A stretch of 64,000 nt of DNA from Candidatus Fimivivens faecavium (GTDB lineage: Bacteria; Bacillota; Clostridia; Oscillospirales; Ruminococcaceae), in NCBI GenBank assembly GCA_018716105.1, contig DVKH01000019.1:1-64000 (forward strand), given 5' to 3'. A model generated the notes under the pieces. It ran no database searches. It saw only the letters and a list, made by a program, of their open reading frames with translations, and was not told where the DNA came from. A program made the translations under genes and the position numbers. Below, in pieces: positions 8,415 through 18,312 of this stretch (position 1 is the stretch's first letter; each line of letters begins with the position of its first letter).

Positions 8415-10400
8415 CTACCCCAATCTTCCAAACATTTTCTCAATCTCCCGCCGTGGAAAGCGCAGCAGGCAGGGCCTGCCGTGCGGGCAGCTGCGCACGC
8501 CGTTTTCGCCCAGCACCATCTCCGCGAGCCTCTTAAGTTCCGGCATCCGTGAACGCCTCCCCGCCATTACCGCCGAGCGGCAGGAGACCGAATATAGAAG
8601 CTCGTCGAGCGTGTCGGGCGTGATCCTCTCTTTGCTCCGCAGGAGCTTGGCCGCCGACTGGCCCAGCAGGTCCGCGATGTCGCAGCCGTCGAGAACCATC
8701 GGGATTTCCCGCACCAGAAGGGTCCCGTCGCCGAAATCCTCGACCCCAAAGCCCATCTGGCGGAACAGATCGGTGTGCTCGGCGACGGCGGAATATTCCT
8801 CCCGCGGCAAGGTCACGGTCAGCGGGGTTAAAAGCTGCTGCCGCTCGCCGGAAACATCGATGTGTTTGATCTTTTCATAGATATAGCGCTCGTGCGCCGC
8901 GTGTTTGTCTATTAAGACAAGTTCGCCGCCCTGCTGGATGATAATGTAAGTCTCAAACGCCTCGCCGATCACCCGGTAGGAGACCGGTTCCGCCGCCTTT
9001 GGCGCATCCGCCTGTGCGGTACCCTTTGGCACGCTGAAACTGCGCGGTTCAACCGCCGCCGGACGCGCCGGCGGTGAGCCGGAGCATTCCGCCGGGTCTT
9101 CCCAGGCTCCTGTAAGCGGTCCCTCTCGCGGCTTCGGCGCTGGGACGGTGCGCGCAGCGCCGAACAGCAGCTCCGCCGCGGTGGCGGGTGATGCCGCTCC
9201 GGACCGCCCGGTTTTGGGCGAGGGCGCCTTTTTGTCCACCTCGATATCGATCGAGACCGGGCGGAGCCGGGACGTGCCAGACGTCGGGTCCGCCAGAGAA
9301 AGGGGCTTGTCCGGTTGAGTTGCGCTGGTTAATTTTACCTGTTTTTCAGTATAATCGAAATCCTGGAGCGAAAAAGGGGTTATTTTAGCCTTTGGGGCAG
9401 GCTGCGGCAGGTTTTCCGTGTCGAGCGCCGACACACAGGCCGCATATACCGCGCCGAACACCCTTCTCTCGTCGGAAAACCGGACCTCGAGCTTTGCTGG
9501 ATGGACGTTGACGTCAAGGTTCGCCGCGTCCATCGAGAGGTTCAGTACGCAGGCCGGGAACCGCCCGCCCATCAGCCGGTTCCGATAGGCCTCTTCCAGC
9601 GCGCTCACCAGGGTTTTCGAGCGGATGCAGCGGGAATTGATATAAAACGACTGCAGTGAACGGCTTGCGCGGCTGACCGACGGCTTCGACAGAAAGCCGG
9701 CCACCTCGATTCCGTCCCGCGAAAAACCGCATGGAAGCATCCCGGCCGCGACCTCCGTTCCAAGGATCAGCCGGATGGCCGTCAAAAGGTTTCCGTCGCC
9801 CGGCGTCTGGAGCTTCTTCACCCCATCCCGGAGAAAGGTGAACGCGACCGAGGGGTTCCCAAGCGCAAGCCGGTCGATTAATCCCGCGACCGCATTTCCC
9901 TCCGAAAGATCCTTTTTGAGGAATTTCATCCGCGCGGGGGTATTGTAAAAGAGATCCTCCACAGCGATCGAGGTACCGACCGGGCAGCCGATGTCCGCGA
10001 ACAGCGTCTCCCTCCCGCCTTCGGCGCGGTAATGGGTTCCCGAGATGTCGCCGTCCGTCCGGGTGATCAGCTCAATCCGGCTCACTGCCGCGATCGAAGC
10101 AAGCGCCTCGCCCCGAAAGCCCAGCGTGAAGATGGAATCGAGGTCGTCCGCCGTTTTGATCTTGCTGGTCGCGTGGCGGACAAACGCATTTCGAACATCT
10201 TCCCGAAGGATACCGCAGCCGTTGTCCGAAACTTTCAGAAAAGTGACGCCGCCCCTGCGGATCTCGACCGTCACCCTGGTCGCCCCCGCGTCGATCGCGT
10301 TTTCCACAAGCTCTTTGATCACCGAAGCCGGCCGGTCCACGACCTCGCCCGCGGCGATCAGCTCGGATACTTCCGGCCCGAGCAGATTGATTTTCGGCAT
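8415..10400 (-). CDS. mutL: DNA mismatch repair protein MutL (endonuclease type)
   Basis: 661 aa from ATG at 10400 (GGGAGGTG is 7 bases upstream; the GTG nine bases earlier lies inside that site). The N-terminal GHKL ATPase shows ENAIDAGA, DNGCGI and GFRGEAL. A Pro/Ala-rich linker spans about 340-465. The C-terminal dimerisation domain keeps the nuclease motif as DKHAAHERYIYE, where Lys replaces the usual Gln, and the zinc-site CPHGRP at the end. This points to a nicking MutL as in bacteria without MutH. It sits downstream of mutS in one operon. Confidence 0.96.
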   Translation of the reverse strand: MPKINLLGPEVSELIAAGEVVDRPASVIKELVENAIDAGATRVTVEIRRGGVTFLKVSDNGCGILREDVRNAFVRHATSKIKTADDLDSIFTLGFRGEALASIAAVSRIELITRTDGDISGTHYRAEGGRETLFADIGCPVGTSIAVEDLFYNTPARMKFLKKDLSEGNAVAGLIDRLALGNPSVAFTFLRDGVKKLQTPGDGNLLTAIRLILGTEVAAGMLPCGFSRDGIEVAGFLSKPSVSRASRSLQSFYINSRCIRSKTLVSALEEAYRNRLMGGRFPACVLNLSMDAANLDVNVHPAKLEVRFSDERRVFGAVYAACVSALDTENLPQPAPKAKITPFSLQDFDYTEKQVKLTSATQPDKPLSLADPTSGTSRLRPVSIDIEVDKKAPSPKTGRSGAASPATAAELLFGAARTVPAPKPREGPLTGAWEDPAECSGSPPARPAAVEPRSFSVPKGTAQADAPKAAEPVSYRVIGEAFETYIIIQQGGELVLIDKHAAHERYIYEKIKHIDVSGERQQLLTPLTVTLPREEYSAVAEHTDLFRQMGFGVEDFGDGTLLVREIPMVLDGCDIADLLGQSAAKLLRSKERITPDTLDELLYSVSCRSAVMAGRRSRMPELKRLAEMVLGENGVRSCPHGRPCLLRFPRREIEKMFGRLG

Positions 10401-10466
10401 CTCCGTCACCTCCCAACCAGACGAAATGGAAACAGCGGCGCTTGCAGGCGCCGCCGGAATGTCGCT

Positions 10467-13094
10467 TTAAACCTTCGCCGCCTGCGCGTTTAAAAGGGCT
10501 TTGAGCTCATAGAGCTTATTGAGCGCTTCCAGCGGCGTGAGAACGTTGACGTCTACCTTTTCGAGCTCTTCCTCAACCTTTGAGCGCTCTCCAACCATCA
10601 GGATCTGTTCCGGCGCCGGGGCGGCGCGGAAGGTCACCGCCTTGCGGCGCTCCTCCACCGGGCGCGAGGCCTCCAGATCGTCGAGAATCTGATGCGCGCG
10701 GCGGATGATCCAGTCCGGAATCCCGGCGAGCTTTGAGACTTCGATCCCATAGCTGTCGTCGACCGCGCCAGGCAGAATCTTCCGAAGAAAGGTGATATCG
10801 TCCCCGCGTTTTTTGACGGCGGTGTTGTAGTTTTTGATCATGGGATAGATCGACTCCAGCTCGGTCAGTTCGTGATAATGGGTTGCGAAAAGCGTCTTTG
10901 CACCGAGTTTTTTGGGGTCGGCAATGTATTCCAGCATCGCGCGCGCAATGCTCATCCCGTCGAAGGTCGAGGTTCCGCGTCCTACCTCGTCGAGAATCAG
11001 AAGGCTGTTTCGGGTGGCGTTTTTTAGGATATCGGCGACTTCGCTCATCTCGACCATAAAGGTCGACTGTCCGGTTGCAAGGTCGTCGGAAGCGCCTACC
11101 CGGGTGTATATCCCGTCGACCAGGCCGATCTTCGCCGATGCCGCCGGGACGAACGAGCCGATCTGCGCCAGAAGGACGATCAGCGCCACCTGCCGGATGT
11201 AGGTCGATTTTCCCGCCATGTTCGGCCCGGTGAGAATTGCAATCTGGTTGTCCCGAAGGTCAAGCTCTGCGTCGTTCGCGACAAAGCGCCCGGCGCTCCC
11301 GAGCAGGACCTCGACCACCGGATGCCTCCCGTCGCGGATGACAATCTCGCCGCCGGTCGAAAGCTCCGGCCGGCAATAGTTGTTTTCGGCCGCGATTTCG
11401 GCGAAGCAGCAGAAGACGTCGAGCCTTGCGATCGCCGCGGCGGTGTCCTGAATGCGCCTGACGTTTTCGCTGATCCGGCTTCGAAGCTCTTCAAAGCGCC
11501 GCGCCTCGATCGCCAGCGATTTTTCGCGCGCGGTCAGAATCTGTTCCTCAAGGTTTTTGAGTTCCTCAGTGATGAACCGCTCGCCGTTTGTAAGGGTCTG
11601 TTTCCGGATGTATCCGGCCGGGACCTGCGAGAGGTAGGAATTCGAAATTTCTATGTAATAGCCAAAGACCTTGTTGTAACCGATTTTAAGCGATTTGATC
11701 CCGGTGCGCTCGCGCTCGTCCGCTTCAATCTTCGCGAGAACGCCCTTGGTGTTGGTGAGCAGCTCCCGCAGACGGTCGAGTTCGTCGTCGCACCCCTTTT
11801 TAATGTACCCGCCGTCTTTCATCAGTGCGGGCGGATCGTCGTCGATCACCCGGCCGATCTCCCCGGCGAGATCTTCCATCGGGTCGATACCGCGCCGCAC
11901 CTCGCACAGGTACGCCGCCGCCACGCTGCCCAGGCGTTCCCTCACCGCAGGGAGCATCCGCAGGGTTGCTTCGAGGCTTTTCACCTCCCGGGGCGTGGTC
12001 GAGCGGCAGACAATTCTGGTGAGAAGCCGCTCCATATCCCGGATGCCGCCGAGAAAGCCGGTGAGGTCCATCCGAAGCATCGAGTCGCCGAGCAGTTCTT
12101 CCACCGCGTTCAGGCGCTTTTCAATCACGACCGGATTGACAAGCGGCTGCTCGAGATACAGCCGCAGAAGCCGCTTTCCCATTGCCGTCCTGGTCCGGTC
12201 GATCACCCAGAGAAGGCTTCCCCGTTTCTCCCCGGTCCGCATGGTGCGGGTGAGCTCGAGGTTCCGCCTCGCGTTGATGTCGAGGTTCATAAACCGCTTG
12301 TCGCTGTATAGGTCGAGCGAGACAAGCCGCTCCACCCCGGTTTTCTGCGTGTCTTCCAGATAGCTGACCAGCCCCCCAAGCGCGAAGGCGATCGGGCGCT
12401 TCGATAACAGCGCAAGCCCTTCAAGAGCCGTATGCCCGAACTGCTTTTCCAGCAGCCGCTGGATGTTGCTCTGTTCAAACACCTCGTCGCCGATCATGTC
12501 GGCGCAGCAGCGGAGGCGGTCCTTGAGAAAGGCCCCCATTTTGTTCTTTGAGAGAAAATCGGAATTGAAGATCACCTCGCTCGGCGAAAACCGCGCGAGT
12601 TCGTTTTGCAGCGCGGTTTCATCTTCCTCGGGCACCTGGCTGAGGTGGACCTCGCCGGTTGAGATATCCGCGAAAGCGAGGCCGAACATTCCGTCCCCGA
12701 CGAAAACCGAAGCGATAAAGTTGTTCGAACCCTCCTCAAGCATGGCGTCTTCGATCAGGGTTCCGGGCGTGATGACGCGGACAACTTCGCGCCGGAGCAT
12801 CCCCCTGGTCGTTTTCGGGTCGTCGATCTGTTCGCAGATCGCAACCTTATACCCCTTTTTGACCAGCCGGGCGATGTACGCCTCACAGCTGTGATAGGGA
12901 ACGCCGCACATCGGCGCGCGCTCCTCCTGGCCGCATTCCCGGCCGGTCAGGGTGAGATCGAGTTCCTGTGACGCGAGGCGCGCGTCGTCGAAGAACATCT
13001 CGTAAAAATCGCCGAGCCTGAAAAACAGGATGTGATCTTTATGACGCTCTTTGAGCTCAAAATACTGCTGCATCATCGGGGACAACGGGGCCAT
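10467..13094 (-). CDS. mutS: DNA mismatch recognition protein MutS
   Basis: 875 aa from ATG at 13094, preceded by GAGAGGTG. The mismatch-contact FYE is in GDFYEMFFDDA near residue 35. The ATPase has GPNMAGKST, the signature STFMVEMSEVADIL and the Walker B LLILDEVGRGTSTFDG. All domains are present at the usual length. MutS finds mispairs and recruits MutL, encoded next. Operon order miaB - ylbF-like - mutS - mutL - miaA. Confidence 0.97.
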   Translation of the reverse strand: MAPLSPMMQQYFELKERHKDHILFFRLGDFYEMFFDDARLASQELDLTLTGRECGQEERAPMCGVPYHSCEAYIARLVKKGYKVAICEQIDDPKTTRGMLRREVVRVITPGTLIEDAMLEEGSNNFIASVFVGDGMFGLAFADISTGEVHLSQVPEEDETALQNELARFSPSEVIFNSDFLSKNKMGAFLKDRLRCCADMIGDEVFEQSNIQRLLEKQFGHTALEGLALLSKRPIAFALGGLVSYLEDTQKTGVERLVSLDLYSDKRFMNLDINARRNLELTRTMRTGEKRGSLLWVIDRTRTAMGKRLLRLYLEQPLVNPVVIEKRLNAVEELLGDSMLRMDLTGFLGGIRDMERLLTRIVCRSTTPREVKSLEATLRMLPAVRERLGSVAAAYLCEVRRGIDPMEDLAGEIGRVIDDDPPALMKDGGYIKKGCDDELDRLRELLTNTKGVLAKIEADERERTGIKSLKIGYNKVFGYYIEISNSYLSQVPAGYIRKQTLTNGERFITEELKNLEEQILTAREKSLAIEARRFEELRSRISENVRRIQDTAAAIARLDVFCCFAEIAAENNYCRPELSTGGEIVIRDGRHPVVEVLLGSAGRFVANDAELDLRDNQIAILTGPNMAGKSTYIRQVALIVLLAQIGSFVPAASAKIGLVDGIYTRVGASDDLATGQSTFMVEMSEVADILKNATRNSLLILDEVGRGTSTFDGMSIARAMLEYIADPKKLGAKTLFATHYHELTELESIYPMIKNYNTAVKKRGDDITFLRKILPGAVDDSYGIEVSKLAGIPDWIIRRAHQILDDLEASRPVEERRKAVTFRAAPAPEQILMVGERSKVEEELEKVDVNVLTPLEALNKLYELKALLNAQAAKV

Positions 13095-13127
13095 CGGTCT
13101 CACCTCTCAAATTCTGTCGGGTTTCTT

Positions 13128-13538
13128 TTATTGGCAGCCGCCGCAGGAGGAACAGCTTCCGCCGCAGGAGGATTCCCGGACCTCAAAAGTTTCCGGATCC
13201 TCGCCGTTGGCCGCCGCGCTCATTAGCTGACCGATAAAGTTGAGCAGGGTTTCAAGCTCGCCCTTGGCGGCATTGTATTCCGCCATTTCGGGCGTCTCCA
13301 TGATTTCGCCATAGAGGGATTTGAGTTTTTGATCACAGGAGGCGAGCTTTTCCTGGTCCTTGCCGGAACCCTTCATCAGCTCGTTGTTAATCTCCTGCCT
13401 GAGGCTGTTGAATTCCTCGATCATGCTCTGAAGCTTCTCGTTTTTGTCATTGGCCGCGCCCGCTTTGATCAGCCTCTGGTAGCGCTCGTCCTGTTGAATT
13501 GCCTTTGCGAGGTCTCTTGCCATCCGAATGATCTCCAT
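13128..13538 (-). CDS. YlbF/YmcA-family regulator with cysteine-rich tail
   Basis: 136 aa. Residues 1-115 form the all-helical YlbF/YmcA fold (MARDLAKAIQQDERYQRL at the start). In Bacillus, YlbF, YmcA and YaaT form a complex that carries Fe-S clusters and controls mRNA processing by RNase Y, competence and sporulation. Here the protein ends in a short tail with five cysteines, SSCGGSCSSCGGCQ, which could hold a metal or Fe-S cluster by itself. Position between miaB and mutS is the usual clostridial one (ymcA lies beside miaB in Bacillus). RBS AGGAG nine bases before ATG. Confidence 0.85.
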   Translation of the reverse strand: MEIIRMARDLAKAIQQDERYQRLIKAGAANDKNEKLQSMIEEFNSLRQEINNELMKGSGKDQEKLASCDQKLKSLYGEIMETPEMAEYNAAKGELETLLNFIGQLMSAAANGEDPETFEVRESSCGGSCSSCGGCQ

Positions 13539-13554
13539 GTTTGGTTCGCTCCTG

Positions 13555-14979
13555 TTATTTTAGTAGTTCTCCCGTCACCGCCCAGTTTTTAAACCCGGTG
13601 ATTTTCACCTCTGCAAAACGGCCGATCAGATTGGAAGAACCTTTTGTTTCTACGATCAAATTCGCTTCGCTGCGCCCGGCCAGCGTTTCGCCGCCCTCTT
13701 TACCAACCGAATCAATCAGGACCTTCTGGACAGAGCCGACCAGCGATTCGTTAAAGCGGGAGCCGATCTCCTGCTGAACCGCGAGCAGTTCGCGGAACCA
13801 CTTCGATTTTTCCGCCGCGGGGACCGGATCGGGAAAATCCGCCGCCCGCGTTCCGCTCCGCCTTGAATAGAGAAAGGTGTAGAGCTGGCTGTAGCCGACC
13901 CTGCGGATGAGATCGAGGGTCTGTTCAAAGTCTTCCCTCGTTTCCCCGGGAAATCCGACGATGATGTCGCTCGAAAAGCTGATTCCCGGGATGCGTTCCC
14001 GCGCGTAGGCGATCAGCGAAAGGTAATCCGCTGTGGTGTAGCGCCGGTTCATCTCGCGGAGAACCCGGTCCGAGCCGCTCTGCACCGGGAGGTGTATATG
14101 ACGGCAGAGATGACCGCTTTTTGCGATGACGTCGATCAATCCCTTCGTCGCGTCCTTCGGATGCGAGGTCATGAACCGGAGCCAATAGTCGCCGTCGATC
14201 CGGTCCAGCCGTTTCAACAGGTCGGGAAACCGGACCGGCTCCGAAAGGCCCTTGCCATAGGAGTTGACGTTCTGCCCCAGAAGGGTGACCTCCCGGTACC
14301 CTTCGGACAGGATTTCCCGGAACTCTTTTTCAATCTCATCCGGCGCGCGGCTCGCCTCCCGCCCGCGGACATAGGGCACGATGCAGTAGGAGCAGAAGTT
14401 GTCGCACCCCTTCATGATCGGGAGCCACGCCTTCGGCCCGCCCGCGCGCCGCGCCGGAAGCCCCTCAAGCGGCTTTAGGGACTGTTCGGACCAGAACACC
14501 CGCCTCTCCGACTCTATCCTTTCCCTGAGGAAAGCCGGGAGCCTGTCCATCGCGCCGGTGCCGAACACGATATCAACGTAGGGATAGCTATTCCGGAGCT
14601 TTTCCGCGGCCTCAGGCCGCTGGGTCATGCAGCCGCAGAGAACGATCATCAAATTCGGGTTGGAGCGTTTCTGATTTTTGAGCGCGCCGACGTTGCCGAA
14701 TACGCGGTCTTCGGCGCTTTCCCGCACCGCGCAGGTGTTAAATAGAATCAGATCCGCCTCTTCGCTCCGGCCGGTGAAGCCGAAACCCATCGAAGCGAGG
14801 ATGCCGTCGAGCTTTTCACCGTCTGCGGCGTTCTGTTGACAGCCGAAGCTGTGGGTATAGGCGAGGCGCTGTCTTCCGGTCCGCTCAAAATAGGCTTCAT
14901 TCCAGCGGCGGACCCACTCCCCGTCGTCTGACGGAGGCGTCTTTCCATCCGCCAATAGAGCATTGTATTTCCCGATCAT
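13555..14979 (-). CDS. miaB: tRNA-2-methylthio-N6-dimethylallyladenosine synthase
   Basis: 474 aa from ATG at 14979 with GGAGG just before. The N-terminal domain binds the second 4Fe-4S cluster through Cys in FGCQQNAADGE, NTCAVRESAE and CGCMTQ. The radical-SAM cluster motif CDNFCSYC is in the middle, and a TRAM domain ends the protein. MiaB adds the methylthio group to i6A37 of tRNA. First gene of the mismatch-repair operon; the consensus promoter at 15060-15088 is 75 bases upstream. Confidence 0.97.
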   Translation of the reverse strand: MIGKYNALLADGKTPPSDDGEWVRRWNEAYFERTGRQRLAYTHSFGCQQNAADGEKLDGILASMGFGFTGRSEEADLILFNTCAVRESAEDRVFGNVGALKNQKRSNPNLMIVLCGCMTQRPEAAEKLRNSYPYVDIVFGTGAMDRLPAFLRERIESERRVFWSEQSLKPLEGLPARRAGGPKAWLPIMKGCDNFCSYCIVPYVRGREASRAPDEIEKEFREILSEGYREVTLLGQNVNSYGKGLSEPVRFPDLLKRLDRIDGDYWLRFMTSHPKDATKGLIDVIAKSGHLCRHIHLPVQSGSDRVLREMNRRYTTADYLSLIAYARERIPGISFSSDIIVGFPGETREDFEQTLDLIRRVGYSQLYTFLYSRRSGTRAADFPDPVPAAEKSKWFRELLAVQQEIGSRFNESLVGSVQKVLIDSVGKEGGETLAGRSEANLIVETKGSSNLIGRFAEVKITGFKNWAVTGELLK

Positions 14980-15059
14980 CGCGCCTCCAGACACATCGTG
15001 TTTTCGCGGTTTTTTCCGCTTTCCGTCCGCCTTCGGCTGTACGGAAAGACAATATTGAT

Positions 15060-15088
15060 ATTATACCCTTCCCCATAAACCCTGTCAA
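15060..15088 (-). promoter_or_regulatory. sigma-A promoter of miaB-ylbF-mutS-mutL-miaA operon
   Basis: Minus strand TTGACA (15088-15083), 17-base spacer, TATAAT (15065-15060): perfect consensus at both hexamers. Transcription would start near 15053, giving a leader of about 75 bases before miaB. Confidence 0.9.
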
Positions 15089-15175
15089 TTGCCGGGATCC
15101 CGGAAACGGATGGCGTGAGCCAGACCGTCCGCCATGAACAAATCGCTCAACAACAGGGGTAATTGAACCTGCAAG

Positions 15176-15213
15176 AAAAAGCGGCCATGCCGAAAACCCG
15201 GCATGGCCGCTTT
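15176..15213 (-). terminator. rho-independent terminator after rubredoxin
   Basis: 15-bp perfect stem AAAGCGGCCATGCCG / CGGCATGGCCGCTTT with a six-base loop; on the minus strand the stem ends in TTTTT. It begins eight bases after the rubredoxin stop. Confidence 0.92.
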
Positions 15214-15220
15214 GGGGGGA

Positions 15221-15379
15221 TTACTGTTCTTCGAACTGGTCCTTGCCCACGCCGCAGAGAGGGCAAACCCAGTCGTCCGGGATATCTTCAAACTTGGTGC
15301 CAGGCGCGATCCCGCCGTCGGGATCGCCGGCTGCTTCGTCGTAAACGTATCCGCAGATCACACAAACATACTTTTTCAT
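15221..15379 (-). CDS. rubredoxin
   Basis: 52 aa, too short for many gene callers. Both iron-binding loops are present: CVICG at residues 6-10 and CPLCG at 39-43, with the conserved [18 protein letters not shown] and DDWVCP between. It holds one Fe(Cys)4 and carries single electrons, typical of anaerobes, for instance to rubrerythrin or superoxide reductase. ATG at 15379 has AAAGGGG nine bases upstream. Monocistronic: its own terminator follows and uvrA ends 72 bases before it. Confidence 0.97.
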   Translation of the reverse strand: MKKYVCVICGYVYDEAAGDPDGGIAPGTKFEDIPDDWVCPLCGVGKDQFEEQ

Positions 15380-15426
15380 CAGGAACGTCCCCTTTCTTTT
15401 GCCCTTGGTTTTTACCGCCTACGGGT

Positions 15427-15455
15427 ATGGTATGATCATTTCCCTTTGCCGTCAA
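15427..15455 (-). promoter_or_regulatory. candidate promoter for rubredoxin
   Basis: Minus strand TTGACG (15455-15450), 17-base spacer, TACCAT (15432-15427), just overlapping the end of uvrA. The -35 is good, the -10 is four of six. Confidence 0.5.
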
Positions 15456-18280
15456 GTTTTTTCCAGGATTTTTTTGAGGTATTTTCCAGTGTACGATCCT
15501 TTTGCGGCCGCAATTTGTTCCGGCGTTCCGCTGGCGACGACTTCGCCGCCGCGGTCCCCTCCTTCAGGGCCGAGATCGACAATGTAGTCGGCAACTTTGA
15601 TCACGTCTAAATTATGCTCAATTACAACGATGGTATTCCCCGCGTCCACCAGCTTCTGCAGGACTTCGATCAGTTTGTGGACGTCCGCTGTGTGAAGGCC
15701 GGTTGTCGGCTCGTCGAGAACATAGATCGTCCGCCCCGTCGCCCGGCGGGAAAGCTCGGTCGCGAGCTTCACGCGCTGCGCTTCCCCGCCCGAAAGGGTG
15801 GTCGCCGGCTGGCCGAGCTTGACATAGCCGAGGCCGACGTCGACGATCGTCTGGATTTTCCGTTTGATTTTCGGCACGTTTTCAAAGAACACAAGCGCCT
15901 CTTCCGCCGTCATCTCCAGAACGTCGTAGATGCTCTTCCCCTTGTAATGGATTTCCAGCGTTTCCCGGTTGTAGCGTTTTCCCTTGCAGACCTCGCAGGG
16001 GACGTAGATATCCGGGAGGAAGTGCATCTCGATCTTGATGATGCCGTCGCCCTCGCAGGCCTCGCACCGGCCGCCCTTGACGTTAAACGAAAACCGGCCC
16101 GAGTTGTATCCGCGCATTTTCGCGTCGTTGGTCTGCGCGTAAAGCTCGCGGATGTCGTTGAAGACGCCGGTATAGGTCGCGGGATTGGAGCGCGGCGTCC
16201 GGCCGATCGGCGACTGGTCGATCGCGATGATCTTGTCGAGCGCCTCTATCCCGAGAATCTCTTCGTGCTTTCCCGGCTTCATCCGCGCGCCGTTGAGTTC
16301 CCCTGCGAGCGCTTTATAGAGGATTTCGTTGACCAGCGAGCTTTTCCCCGAGCCGGAGACGCCGGTGACCGCCGTAAAGGTCCCGAGCGGGATCGGGACG
16401 TCGATTCCTTTGAGGTTATTCTGCCGCGCTCCCTTGATGGTCAGCCAGCTGCCGTTCCCTTCCCGGCGGGCCGTTGGTACCGGAACCCGTTTCTTTCCGC
16501 TCAGGTATTGCCCGGTAACGGACATTTCGCAGGCGAGCAGTTCCGGCACTTCGCCGGAAAAAACGACCTCGCCGCCGTGCACGCCCGCGCCCGGGCCGAT
16601 GTCCACCACATAATCCGCCGCGAGAATCGTATCTTCGTCGTGTTCGACGACGACCAGCGTATTCCCGAGGTCCCGAAGCCGTTTTAAGGTCTCGATCAAA
16701 CGGTCGTTGTCACGCTGGTGAAGGCCGATGCTGGGTTCGTCCAGGATGTACAGTACCCCCATCAGCGAAGAGCCGATCTGGGTTGCGAGCCGGATCCGCT
16801 GGCTCTCCCCTCCAGAAAGGGTGCTCGCCGCGCGGGAAAGGGTCAGGTATTCAAGGCCGACGCTCTTTAAAAAGCCGAGCCGCTCCCGCACTTCCTTTAA
16901 AATCTGCGCCGCTATCATACGGTCCCGCTCGCTGAGCTTCAGGCCGTCGATAAATGCGAGCGCGTCGTTGACGCTCATCGCCGCGAACTGGCTGATGTTG
17001 ATTCCGCCGACCGTCACCGCAAGGGTGGTCGGTTTTAAGCGCTCGCCGTGGCAGTCCGGACAGAGGACCGAACTCATCCAGGCGGAGATCTCCTCCTTCA
17101 TCCACTGGCTGTTCGTTTCGCGGAAGCGCCGTTCGAGGTTGTTGATGACCCCCTCAAAGTCGGTGAAATAAGAACCCTTCATGCTTCCCGTCTCCCGCCT
17201 CACGGTCAGCTTTTCGCCGTTGGTTCCATAGAACAGGATATCCTGGATCTTTTTTGGCAGCTCTTTGAACGGCGTATCGAGCGAAAAGCCGTAGCGTCCC
17301 GCCAGCCCCTCGTAATACATCTGGGCGATGCCGCCGTCTGCGAAATACCAGCCGCTCGCCTTGATCGCGCCGCCCCTGATTGAAAGGTTCTTATTTGGAA
17401 CGACCATCTCAGGGTCCACCTTCATGAAGGTGCCGAGGCCGGTGCATTTTTCGCAGGCGCCGTAGGGGTTGTTGAACGAGAACATCCGAGGCGAAAGCTC
17501 GTCCACGCTGATGTCGTGGACCGGACAGGAATAGCTTTGGGAGAACAGCAGCTCTTCCCCGCCGATCACGTCGACCACCGCGAGGTTGCCCGTCAGGCCG
17601 ATCGCCGTCTCCAGCGACCCGGTCAGGCGCGAGCGGATGGATTCCCCGACCACAAGGCGGTCGACGACGATTTCAATCGTGTGCTTTTTGTTCTTTTCCA
17701 GTTTGATGGTTTCCGAAAGGTCGTACATGTTCCCGTCGCAGCGGACCCTGACAAAGCCGCTTCTCCGCGCGGCGTCGAGTTCGCCCATGTGCTCGCCCTT
17801 CCGGCCGCGGACGACCGGCGCGAGCACCTGAATCTTCGTACCCTCCGGCAGAGCCAGCACCCGGTCCACCATCTGGTCGACCGATTGCTGGCTGATCTCC
17901 CGCCCGCAGACCGGACAGTGCGGGACGCCGATCCGCGCGTAGAGCAGCCGGAGATAGTCATAGATCTCCGTAACCGTCCCGACGGTGGAACGCGGGTTGT
18001 TCGAGGTGGATTTCTGGTCGATGGAGATCGCCGGCGAAAGGCCCTCGATGCTGTCGACGTTCGGCTTCTCCATCTGGCCGAGGAACTGTCTTGCGTAAGA
18101 AGAAAGGCTTTCCATATACCGCCGCTGCCCGTCCGCATAGAGCGTGTCAAACGCGAGCGAGCTTTTTCCGGAGCCGGAAAGCCCGGTAAAAACCACGAGC
18201 TTGTCCCGCGGTATGGCCAGATCGATGTTTTTCAGATTGTGTTCTTTTGCGCCTCTGATGACGATTTTATCCAAACCCAT
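15452..18280 (-). CDS. uvrA: excinuclease ABC subunit A
   Basis: 942 aa, full length. Two ABC ATPase modules with Walker A GLSGSGKS (33-40) and GVSGSGKSS, two LSGGE signatures ([26 protein letters not shown]), and zinc modules CPVCG and [14 protein letters not shown]. UvrA scans DNA for bulky lesions as an A2B complex. It follows uvrB with a 32-base gap, so both are under the LexA-box promoter in front of uvrB. Confidence 0.98.
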   Translation of the reverse strand: MGLDKIVIRGAKEHNLKNIDLAIPRDKLVVFTGLSGSGKSSLAFDTLYADGQRRYMESLSSYARQFLGQMEKPNVDSIEGLSPAISIDQKSTSNNPRSTVGTVTEIYDYLRLLYARIGVPHCPVCGREISQQSVDQMVDRVLALPEGTKIQVLAPVVRGRKGEHMGELDAARRSGFVRVRCDGNMYDLSETIKLEKNKKHTIEIVVDRLVVGESIRSRLTGSLETAIGLTGNLAVVDVIGGEELLFSQSYSCPVHDISVDELSPRMFSFNNPYGACEKCTGLGTFMKVDPEMVVPNKNLSIRGGAIKASGWYFADGGIAQMYYEGLAGRYGFSLDTPFKELPKKIQDILFYGTNGEKLTVRRETGSMKGSYFTDFEGVINNLERRFRETNSQWMKEEISAWMSSVLCPDCHGERLKPTTLAVTVGGINISQFAAMSVNDALAFIDGLKLSERDRMIAAQILKEVRERLGFLKSVGLEYLTLSRAASTLSGGESQRIRLATQIGSSLMGVLYILDEPSIGLHQRDNDRLIETLKRLRDLGNTLVVVEHDEDTILAADYVVDIGPGAGVHGGEVVFSGEVPELLACEMSVTGQYLSGKKRVPVPTARREGNGSWLTIKGARQNNLKGIDVPIPLGTFTAVTGVSGSGKSSLVNEILYKALAGELNGARMKPGKHEEILGIEALDKIIAIDQSPIGRTPRSNPATYTGVFNDIRELYAQTNDAKMRGYNSGRFSFNVKGGRCEACEGDGIIKIEMHFLPDIYVPCEVCKGKRYNRETLEIHYKGKSIYDVLEMTAEEALVFFENVPKIKRKIQTIVDVGLGYVKLGQPATTLSGGEAQRVKLATELSRRATGRTIYVLDEPTTGLHTADVHKLIEVLQKLVDAGNTIVVIEHNLDVIKVADYIVDLGPEGGDRGGEVVASGTPEQIAAAKGSYTGKYLKKILEKT

Positions 18281-18312
18281 ATGTTTTTAAAGGCCCTTTC
18301 TGCCCGATGTGT

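Noticed and set aside
11322..12311. 329-codon + strand frame
   Set aside because: Antisense to mutS.
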